Shown here in pieces: positions 25,291 to 34,470 of a stretch of 64,000 nucleotides of DNA. The translations under genes were made by a program, and so were the position numbers. The notes beneath the pieces were generated by a model, which saw only the letters and a list, made by a program, of their open reading frames with translations, did no database searches and had not been told where the DNA came from. Every line of letters begins with the position of its first letter. The stretch's first letter is position 1. This DNA comes from Spirodela intermedia. Its lineage: Eukaryota > Streptophyta > Magnoliopsida > Alismatales > Araceae. The stretch spans positions 6,199,169-6,263,168 of the forward strand of contig LR746276.1 of assembly GCA_902729315.2 (NCBI GenBank). The letters are read 5' to 3'.

Positions 25291-25697
25291 TTTAAAATAT
25301 ATATATTTAGAGGAAAATAATTTTATTTCTTGCTATTATTATAGTTGATTTTAGTTATGAATAAGAAGAACTATTAGATATACTTCAAAAAAATAAGAAG
25401 CCTATTAGCTGAAAAATACATGATCTTAGGGACATTGATATGAGTGTATGCATGCATAGTGTATATCTAGAGGAGGGGGCTCTTAACATGATGAAAATTG
25501 TAAAAGAAGAAATTTTAAAGTGGTTGGCTCTTGATATTATTTATCCTATTTTATATAGTAAATGGGTTAGCTCTACACAAGTGGTGCCAAAAATATTACA
25601 GATCACGATGCATTGAAATATGATGTTTGAGATTTTTGAATTTTTCTTTTTGTAATTCTATTGCTAAAAGACTATCAATGATTTAAGTTGGGGGGTG

Positions 25698-27026
25698 TGA
25701 TAAGTCTTCATTATCATGAGTTAATAATTAATAAATAATATAGTTTTGACTTTAACTCATGATAAATAGACTTATATCTGTGTTAAATTATGAAAAGTGT
25801 TTTTTAGTTAGTTAATGTGATTTTTTAGCTAATTATATGATTTTATGTAAATTTATATGATTTTTATAATCCTATTTTTGACATAAATGAAGAAAAAAAA
25901 AGATAGACGAAGGGGGGGACCCATCAACCAGTCAGGCCTGCAAAGGGGTTGGAAGTACAATCAGGGTAGAGCTGTGAGTAAGGGCTTGAGTGGCTATAGA
26001 GTGATAGGGGCACGTGTGCACCACTCCCCTTCCACGTCAATATTGGCTAGCTGATTATGGGGCAAGGAGTGGTCGTACACGCGAGAAAGAGACTCATTTC
26101 TTCTAAATCTGATATTACTATATATTCTTCTAAAACTTTAGCATACAACTGATGTGAGATTAAACCTACATCACGCCTTTCCTAGAATGATTTCATTTAT
26201 TTTAATCCTTAAAATACCCCGTAGATATAACAGAGATATACTATAATGATGTCACTTTGTAAGGGTATTAGAATAGTTATTTCAATCTCTTTTATATAGG
26301 CAGGCGACTAGCATGGGTTTGAATGCCACTAAAGATGAAACTTGTATTTTTATTTGATTAACTCACAACTTTCTTGTAGATCATTGATGAAGGATTAAGC
26401 TACTAGAATCACTTGATTATCAGTAAAAATCTACTTTGAGGCTGCGGACGCTGCAGACAATCCTCCCAAACATTCAAGATTCTAGTACATTGCTGACGCA
26501 TTGTCGTTGCCACGCTAGAATTCTACTTTCCTACTTTCAACTTAATTTTCACTTCAATTAAGGATAATTTGTGTGATTTAAATTTTCTAAATTACTCTTT
26601 ATTTAATTACAGTTCTTCTGATTTTTACAAATCTTAATTTGACCAATTAAATCATATGTAATCACTTACGTAAGATTCGCTAGGTGGAACTCTATTCTCA
26701 CCTAATTTACATTTGTCAGGCGTTGATGTCATCTTAACGTCTACACCCTTATTTTTCTTTTTTGTGAATTTTAAATATTTTTTATTTTTATTTTTTAATC
26801 TAAAATTCATAAAAAATTATATTCTTTGAGAAAAATTATGAAATTTTCTTGATATTATATTACATTCTTGTAATCAACCTAATTTTTTTTCACTATTTTT
26901 GAAACTTATGAAATTATAATTGATATCTTTATTTAGAAATACTTCTAAATATCTAAAAATTAATATTTTTTAGTTTTATTAATTTTAAATTTACGTGATT
27001 TATTATACAACGACTAAGTCATGTAA
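25698..27026 (+). repeat. 3' LTR (internally deleted)
   Basis: It starts TGATAAGTCTTCATTATC right after a GTTGGGGGGTG polypurine-like run and ends GACTAAGTCATGTAA. At 1,329 bp it is shorter than the nested solo LTR because the middle is missing near 26,435, where sequence from about two thirds of the way along the other copies follows directly. Confidence 0.8.
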
Positions 27027-27176
27027 ATGACCTTTCATCTAGCACAAATAAGTCACTTGCAATGTATTATTCCTTCAAATCTTTGGTTAAACCTTGTGAT
27101 ATGAAAGGCTTATCATTTAAAAGAGTTCATGGTTATAATGAACTATTCAATAGTTTACATCTTACAATCAAGTTAG
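27027..27176. other. Host sequence between two insertions
   Basis: A short island homologous to 52,350-52,470 of unit B. It separates the 3' LTR from the next insertion. Confidence 0.75.
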
Positions 27177-29240
27177 TGATGGCGAGTGGGACCCGTCTCC
27201 ATCAGCTCAAGAGACACCGGCGGTCTGAGTTCAGCCTGATTGATGCGCGAAGATGAAGGAGTCTAGTTTTAGCTACACAACCTAGCCCTTCGAGACGAAG
27301 ACATTCCACCTCCGCGACAACGACGAGCTCGAGCTCACCCTTATCTCTCTTTGTATTTTCACATTGACTTGTTGGGCCTCGTGTTTGTGTGTTAGCGGGC
27401 CCAATTCTATGTGTGTGTTATTGTTTGTGTCTCTCTTTCTTTAAGGTTTTATTGGGTCTCTTTTTTGAGGCCCAATTAAAACCCTAAGGGGGGGGACCTA
27501 TGTTTCTTTCCTTTTGAGCCTCTTTTGGGGCTTATTTGGGTTTTCATTTGAGGCCCACTTAAGCACCGTATGAGGGCCCTCCTCTTTCTCCTTTTAGGGG
27601 AGCTTATTGGGTCTCTCTTTTAGAGGCCCAATAAGCCCCTTTTGTAGCCTTTTTGTGGCTTATGGGCTTGAGGGCCTCAAGTGGGCCCAACTCCCCTTAG
27701 CCCACTTGTGGGCCCTTTATAAGGGGAGGTAAGACCCCCCCTCAAAGAAAAGCGCCAAATTTTGTGAGAGATTATCATTTGTGAGTTACCTTCTTTGTGA
27801 CCTAGGATAGGGAGGGAAGGAGGGAGAGGAAGGCCGTCGATACCCTTTGAGGACTTCATTCATCGTGACGCAGCTGCCTAAGAAGTCCTGCCGCCACCTG
27901 AGACCACTGCCACCATCAGACATCTTCAATGCCGACCGTGAGATCATCGCCGTCACCAGACGAAATGGTCGCAGTTGCCACTACAACCGCCGCCACCTCT
28001 GCTGGAACCCCGTCATGCCATCGTGACGAAAGGGGCTTGCCTCACCTCCCTACGAGCCGTCGCCGAGCACTCCGCTAGAGTCCCTTGACTCCTCGTTTGA
28101 CTGCCACCTCTTTCTTCGGAACTCCACCATAAACTCGCCAGAGCCCCCATTCGTTGCTCCGCCAGTCATTGGCCGTTCACCAACGAATGCCTACCTGCTG
28201 CCAATGTCGGGAGAGACCCTGCAGCTGTGCCGACGAGCCAGATCCAGTCCAATCTCCTCACAGGCCCTTGCTGGAGTTTCCCGACGATCCGCCGCCATCG
28301 CGCCGCTTCCAGCGCCGCCTAGACCAGGAGGGCTCAACCCTCCTAGGTATCGTTGGCCAGATTGTCTCCTTCCTTTGCTCTGCTTCCCGGCGCCGCCAGA
28401 GAAGGCCGATCCTTCTGGCGATGGTTGGGTTTCCGCCCAACCGCCGATGCTTGGCATTCCTGCCAAAGCGCTGCCGACGCTCGGCATTCCTGCCGAAGCG
28501 CCGCTGATGCTCGGCATTCCCACCGAAGTGCCGCCACTGCACACACCCCACGTGCCAGCTCCTGCAGCCTGCGTGCTGACCCAGCGCCGCTGCCTGCATA
28601 CCCCAAGGCACGCCGCGCAGCTTGCTGTGCACGCCTGCTAGCGTACCCTTCGGCCCACTAGTGGGCCCACGCCTGTGCTGACCATGCCACGCCCTACGAC
28701 GACGACTACTACGACTCTCGACTAGGATTGACAGTCGACACTAAGCATCGCTTTTCACCAAACATCTCTACTTATGTCGAGTCTCCGTTCCATCACGACC
28801 CGCCGGGCTACGCTGCCCCGAAGGTTAGCTCCATACCCCTTCTTACTTAAGTGTAATTATCTTTCAAAGGATTTTCTTGGCTCATTTCCACTGCCATCAG
28901 GAGAACGTAGATAGGATAGGACAGGTTATAAGATTGTGACTTCTAATGCTGCGTCAAACTCGTCACCATTCGTGAGTTGCAGCACTAGACTACTTCACAA
29001 CGACCGTTCTGTCGTCTGTTCAGACATGGACCGTGAGGGTCTCACACTTACCATCGTCGAGTGTTTCCTCGGGTTGTCTTGGGTTGATAATCCATATTTG
29101 TACACTTGCTTGTACTTAGGTTAGGTGGTCAGACCTAGAGTCTAGAGTCCATACATTCTTATCGGATCAGTCCGACGGCCCCATCCCAGGTCTTGAGTTT
29201 CATTGCTCAAGTACAAGGGTTCTTGCCTTGTCTTGCATTA
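27177..29240 (+). mobile_element. GC-rich 2.1-kb insertion, probable solo LTR of a second family
   Basis: A perfect 5-bp duplication, GTTAG, flanks it (27,172-27,176 and 29,241-29,245). The element begins TGATGGCGAGTGGGACCC and ends TTGCATTA. Unit B is uninterrupted here (about 52,475). A TTTATAAGG at about 27,715-27,723 could be an LTR TATA box, followed by a GC-rich leader-like stretch. No protein domain was recognised. The open frames at 28,150-28,640 run through GC-rich low-complexity sequence with short CTCGGCATTCCTGCC repeats (28,445-28,530). The solo LTR reading is inference from the 5-bp duplication and the lack of coding sequence. Confidence 0.65.
28445..28540 (+). repeat. Short tandem repeat, period about 30 bp
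   Basis: Variants of TCGGCATTCCTGCCGAAGCG are repeated three times inside the GC-rich insertion. Confidence 0.75.
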
Positions 29241-30154
29241 GTTAGAGTTTCATGAAAAACTCAATAGAATTGATCCTTGTAATCAGATTGGTGAATGACT
29301 AATAGTTTGTGAAAACCACAAACACGGTGTCACATTTCCTACACTTTTAGTTTTATTTTCTGATTTCTACAAAGAACACAAATTTTCTAGTAGTTTTGTC
29401 TCTTGGACCTACCTAATTTCAATGATAGATTTCAATTGTCTATTTTCCCATCTTATATACTATGGCACTTGTTTTCTTCTAAACTTGCTACAAGTAATAT
29501 CCTAGAGCATCTTCACATAGAAAATGAATTTCTATAATGATTTTATGATGTTGAATTTGTAGTGTTATTGTTAATTTAGGTGATTAGAGCCAAAAAAATG
29601 TTTTATATGTAAAATGAGAATTAGAAACCTTTTGGCTAACCATGAATCTAATAATGGCATTTCATTCAGATTGATTCAATTTCAAGTCAATTATACTCCA
29701 TTTTGAAGTTCTTGATCAACAGAAGATAGCTTCCAAAGACTCGTGTGAAAGTTGCTAGATATTTTATTACACTAATTCATAAAAAGTTTTTGTTCATAGA
29801 GGTTGACATCTAAGAAGAGGTGAGGGGAATCCCTTCAATTAACTTAGGTACCTTGAGCTCAAGAATCTAAGTAGAATTTAAGAAACCAAGAGTTACATAG
29901 AGGTATGAAATCTAGATTTAATGTACAAGTCAGCTTGTAAACATGATTTAATGGAACCTAGGGATGGAGTCCTTGGAGAGTAGATGCAGGTTTGAGGGAC
30001 AAAATCATTATAAATTTTTGATGCCATTGTGTTCAAAATTATAATTTTAAATAATACTTATGGACTTAAAATTGACAAGAAATAAAATTCAATCAATTCA
30101 CCCCCTCCCCTTCTTGATAGTGTGACATCACCATGAGATCAATAGGATACACCA
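29241..30154. other. AT-rich non-coding tract paired with unit B
   Basis: Homologous to about 52,475-53,410. Nothing coding was seen. Confidence 0.6.
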
Positions 30155-31776
30155 TGATGTGACTTAGTCATTTTATAGTAAATCACACAAATTTAAAATT
30201 TATAAAACTAGAAAATACGAATTTTTGGATATTTAGAAGTATTTCAATACAAATATATCAATTATAATTCAATAAAACTTCCAAAAATAGCAGTTATTTT
30301 CCAAGTCGATCACAAGGATATAATATCATATCTGGTAATTATTCAATTTTTTTCTCACAGAGTATTATTTACTATGAATTTTATACTCAGAAATGAAAAG
30401 AAAATATATTTAAAATTCATGAAAAAGGGAAATAAGGGTGCGAACGTCAGGATGACGTTAGTGCCTGCCGAACGCGAATCGAGCGAAAATAGAGTTCTGG
30501 CTGGCGATTCTTAGGTAAGCAATTATAAGCGATTTAATTGATCAAATTAAGATTTGTAATTGAATGAAGTATATGTTAGTAAATTTAAATCACATAAATT
30601 ATCACTAAATGAAGTAAAAATTAAGTTGAAAGTAGGAAAATAGAGTTCTGACGTCGCGACGGTAATGTGTTGGTGATGCACTAGAATCTTGAGCATTTGG
30701 GAGAATTCTCGTGTAGTGTCCACAGCCTCAAAGGCTCTCCTTGGACAAGGACGATGTGGGCAATCTCTAAATCTCCTTGTGAAGTCTAGAGATCAATGAA
30801 ATAGGTCGTTGAATCGTCTCTGGTGACTATCACCTGGCGGAGTAGAAAAATGACGACTTTGTGGTTCTCCAGCGGCTATCACTTGATGGAGAGGAGTTAG
30901 ATGGAGGTGGGGCACATGTCAAGGAGCTTCATCCTCAGGTCCGCGCAGCAAGAGGAGTCTCTTCATCGCATCTGATACGCTCTCAAGAAGTGGCGACTTG
31001 TCTCTTGACGGATTGTTCTCTTCCCGATGGTGGCTTATTTGTTGATCAATCGAAGATGTCTTACTCGATGGGTTCATGATCCTTTTATCGTGAATCGTTC
31101 AACAATTTAATAACAATACTCTGCAAATTGCATTGATGAGATCTTCGCCGATGATGTAGTGATTCTGGCAACTTAATCCTTCACTAGTGATTTGCAGGAA
31201 AGTCACGATAATCAAGTAAAAAAAATATGAGTTTTGACTTTGGGAGGATTCGAACCCACATCGGTTGCTCGCCCTTTCTGAGGAAGATGTGACGCGAGTT
31301 TAGTCTCACATGGCTTGTGCGCTAAAGTTTTGGGTGAATATATAGTAATGTTACATTTACAAGTAAGTCCCTTTCTCGTGCGTGTACGACCAGTCATTGC
31401 CCTACAACTAGCTAGCCACTGGTGATGTGGAAAGGGAGTGGCGCACATGTGCTCCTATCGGTCCAAACTGTTCGAGCCCCTACTCGTGGCTCCTCCCCAA
31501 CTACGCTTCTGACCCACTTGCGGACCTGGCTGGCTGGCGGGGCTCCCTCATTTTGCTTTATTTTTATTTTTATTTATTTTTCTTCATTTATCTCAAAAGT
31601 AAGACAGTAAAAATCATATAAATTCGTATAAAATCACATAATTACCTAAAAATTCATGTTAATCAATTAAAAATCACTTTTCATACTTTAACACAAATAT
31701 AAATCTATTTATCATGATTTAAGGCTAAAACTATATTATTTACTAATTATTAATTTATGATAATGAAGACTTATCA
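30155..31776 (-). mobile_element. Inverted solo LTR of the 19,049-27,026 family
   Basis: On the minus strand it begins TGATAAGTCTTCATTATC and ends GACTAAGTCACATCA, about 1,622 bp. The flanks are CACCA (30,150-30,154) and CACCC (31,777-31,781). Unit B is uninterrupted at about 53,410. Its sequence is full-length compared with the shortened 3' LTR. Confidence 0.82.
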
Positions 31777-33410
31777 CACCCCCATTGTGCCAAATGGAGT
31801 GATGTACATAGAAAGCTGCTTGACATTGATGCATAAATGGATGAGGTAGATAAATGAGAGGAAAAACATGTATTCCACTTGGAATCCTCATGAGATTGAC
31901 CTCAATGATTAGGTAGAGATGTAACCTCATATTAAATGGGTTCCAATTATTTATGGGCAGCTCAAAAGTAGGGGCCCTAGCTTGTGGGTGGGAGATTTGA
32001 TGAGGCACCATGGCCAATGAGGTTTGTAGATAGGACGTTAGTTTTTTGGAAAATTAATAGAAAACCTGGTCAAACTTAGGGAGGATTTGAAATCAAGGCA
32101 TCCACACCAGTGCTTCATTGATTCCATCAGTGATGCTCACTCTATGCTTCGTTAAGGGGGATGAATTCAGCCAACACTAATTTCTGTTTCCTAATGATTG
32201 TTGTTATTAACATAAACAATGGATTAAATCAAGCAAGTTATCCTTAAATCCTAGTAACATTAATTGCATGTTGAGAGGGAAAACACTCGCAAAGTTTCAT
32301 GAGACACTACGTGAATTGGTCACAAATGTCTTGTGTTGGGATTCTTCAGATCCTTCAACGAATTGATAGAATCAACTCACTGAACTAGAAAGAGGCATAG
32401 AGCTCACAAAAGCGGAAATTGCATTTAATTGAAATCAAAATTTTCTTACAGTGCATGAAGTAGAATGAAAATAGAAATAAACTTCTAACTTATCTCTCTT
32501 GTTTTGACAAACTTAGGGAGCATACAGCAGCCACAGACAGGAGGCTCAAACGGTTGATCCTCTTCTTGCTGTGCCAAGGGAGGAGATCCATGATCAATCC
32601 TTGATGTTGTCACCACTGGAAGGGAAAGGAGGGAAGAGCTGGCCCGCCTATGCTGTGTAGGCAGCGACAAGGGAGAAAGGGAGAGGAGGCTGGTTCCACG
32701 GTAGGAGAAAACCGTGCCAAACAGGGGAAGAGGAAGAGGTGATCATGAATGAGGGGGTAAGCTGACAGTGGGTCCTCTTTTGGGATCGTATGCCCTCTTG
32801 TAGGCATGCCCCTTATGCCCCTCTCAATTTACAAAAATAACAAGTCAGTTTTGCAGTTACCTTTTTATGTTCACTAATTCTTCAATAGTTCATGATGAAA
32901 CTAGGAATAAATATATGCTCAAGCTCATGCATCATGATTATCCATTAATCCTCTTCCCTCCAATAACTATTAATCGTATATTTCTCCTCTCATTTATCTT
33001 GATGCTTCCATTCTAGAAGAAAATAGGAAAATGATACAATTCATAAATCATCATGTGAAAATGCATACGTAGAGTATTAAATGGTTACTCATCATATTTT
33101 TATATTCCTTAAGCTTTCAATAATAATCTCCTCATCCCTTTAATAGATGATTGCTCCAATTATCAGTAACTTGTCAAATCATGTATACTCAAGAGCGAAA
33201 TAAATGATCTACACCATGATTTCTTTTTCTCTGATTTCTATCTATTTTTCGATCGATCTGCGGATCAAGATCGTTATTTACACCCAAAGTTCATAAATAA
33301 TTCGACCCAGATGCCCAAAACTAAGCTGCGATCTGTGATTAAACATGACTGTGAGAAAAACGGCGAATGATGCTTCCCCATCCATAACCTCTAATGGCCC
33401 CACCGGTTCT
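31777..33410. other. Non-coding tract: matched ends with an A-specific middle
   Basis: 31,777-32,010 matches 53,415-53,690 and 33,190-33,410 matches 54,090-54,300. Between them about 1.15 kb is specific to A, with no domain or terminal repeat that I could define. Confidence 0.5.
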
Positions 33411-33414
33411 CAGT

Positions 33415-33652
33415 CTCTCTCTTAATAATCGTCATCCCGTCCTCTGGGCAAGGCTAACCCTTGCGAGCTTCTCACCCTCTCTCTCTCTCCCTCTCTCTCT
33501 CTCAATAATCGTCATCCCGTCCTCTGGGCAAGGCTAACCCTTGCGAGCTTCTCACCCTCTCTCTCTCCCTCTCTCTCTCTCAATAATCGTCATCCCGTCC
33601 TCTGGGCAAGGCTAACCATTGCGAGCTTCTCACCCTCTCTCTCTCTCTCTCT
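33415..33652 (+). repeat. Three-copy tandem repeat, period 78-80 bp
   Basis: Each copy holds AATAATCGTCATCCCGTCC, then a GGGCAAGGCTAACC segment and a CT run. Copies start at 33,424, 33,504 and 33,582. Unit B has a single copy at about 54,310-54,390. Confidence 0.9.
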
Positions 33653-33663
33653 CTGCACAATGA

Positions 33664-33735
33664 AATATTGGCAGCGTCTATCGCCAATATGCTAGGTAAT
33701 GGGGAAATATTGGCAGCGTCTATCCCCAATATCGC
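33664..33735 (+). repeat. Two-copy direct repeat of an ATATTGGCAGCGTCTAT block
   Basis: GAAATATTGGCAGCGTCTAT occurs at 33,662 and again at 33,705. Unit B has a single related block near 54,430. Confidence 0.8.
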
Positions 33736-33842
33736 CAATAGCAAGAACACCAAGAAAATGGGGAAATTATCACATTTCACAGGTATGGTGGGGGCGAAAG
33801 GGACAGTATGCTAGGACGTCTGCCGCCGGTGCAGAGAGTCCC

Positions 33843-33876
33843 AGAGGGAGGGAACAATGCCATACCATGGGTCAAC
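33843..33876 (-). pseudogene. Stub of the CONSTANS-like last exon at the duplication junction
   Basis: On the minus strand it reads VDPWYGIVPSL, where the intact gene ends [11 protein letters not shown] and stop. The stop has become TGG. Homology to 54,556-54,592 ends at the GGTCAAC here, and unrelated sequence begins at 33,877. It is a relic only. Confidence 0.75.
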
Positions 33877-34340
33877 GTGCTAGTGTGTGTTGTCACTTGG
33901 TCAATGTCTAACCGATGTTCAGAAACACACAAGGACTCAAGGGAATGTAGTCTTCACTTCTTCTGGAAAATATGCTGTGGGTAAAGATCTTCAAGTGAGG
34001 GGTGCCAAATTCTCCCCCATGGGAAAAATTCAACATTATGACCAGAGGGTGAAATTTGAGGGACTTGTGGATGAGGTCCTACCATTGCAAGAGCTTGTAT
34101 TGCACGCCCTGTTTTCATCCTAGAACTCTTTTAGTAGATGTTTGACTTATGTGGTGAGTCTCCTTGGTGTGCTTGCCTCATTGTATTCACTGCCACTATG
34201 CGCATGACAAGTATGTGTGTATCAATGCTCTCTGTGTTTGTGCCTTCTTGAATTGGGCAGCCATTTCTTTTTTGTGCACTCACACCCAATGGCATGTTGT
34301 GCCCACTATTGGACCTGAATGGCTCATTGCAAATGAACCA
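33877..34340. other. Sequence right of the duplication junction
   Basis: This is probably the left part of unit B. Short open frames occur but no domain was recognised. It leads into the copia relic at 34,376. Confidence 0.35.
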
Positions 34341-34375
34341 CATTGGAGCACTTCAAGTGACATTACATGCATATA

Positions 34376-34470
34376 GACAATGCTTACAAAAGCTCTCTAT
34401 GGTCCTCAACTAGATTTTTCTTGCTCCAAGCTTGAAACTTTTGACCTCTATACTCCAGCTTGAGGGGGCT
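34376..34470 (+). pseudogene. Ty1/copia polyprotein tail relic
   Basis: One frame reads MLTKALYGPQL then SKLETFDLYTPA and stop, followed by a G-rich run. This matches the usual end of plant copia RNase H, …TKAL…L..KLG..D.Y.PA, and the polypurine run that precedes the 3' LTR. The upstream sequence does not read as intact RNase H and no LTR pair was found. Confidence 0.55.

Larger units (their letters stand above)
19049..27026 (+). mobile_element. LTR retrotransposon, Ty3/gypsy-like, gag-protease only, with a nested solo LTR
   Basis: Layout: 5' LTR in two parts (19,049-19,982 and 21,731-22,729) split by a solo LTR of the same family (19,983-21,730), then an internal region (22,730-25,697) and a 3' LTR (25,698-27,026). 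The flanks are ATCAC (19,044-19,048) and ATGAC (27,027-27,031), a 5-bp target duplication with one change. Unit B reads straight through this point at about 52,350, so it is the empty site. The PBS region (22,735 on) resembles the TGGCGCCGTTGCCGGGG type of plant Tat/Athila-like elements after several C-to-T changes. Decayed gag and aspartic protease frames follow. Reverse transcriptase, RNase H and integrase are absent. A G-rich polypurine run precedes the 3' LTR. The clade assignment is inference. Confidence 0.85.
1..33876 (+). repeat. Segmental duplication unit A (left end outside the window)
   Basis: This tract matches unit B in the same order. A 1-2,700 pairs with B 38,252-40,960, A 2,700-5,600 with 40,960-43,340, A 5,880-8,090 with 43,360-45,170, A 8,100-9,190 with 45,230-46,220, and A 10,440-12,890 with 46,850-49,650. 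Further on, A 17,820-19,048 pairs with 51,150-52,350, A 27,027-27,176 with 52,350-52,470, A 29,241-30,154 with 52,475-53,410, A 31,777-32,010 with 53,415-53,690 and A 33,190-33,876 with 54,090-54,592. The gaps are insertions in A. The right edge falls inside a stub of the CONSTANS-like last exon. Boundaries were read by eye. Confidence 0.9.

Noticed and set aside
28154-28641. Overlapping GC-rich frames inside the 27,177-29,240 insertion
   Set aside because: All six frames stay open because of GC richness and short repeats. There is no domain and no preference for one frame.
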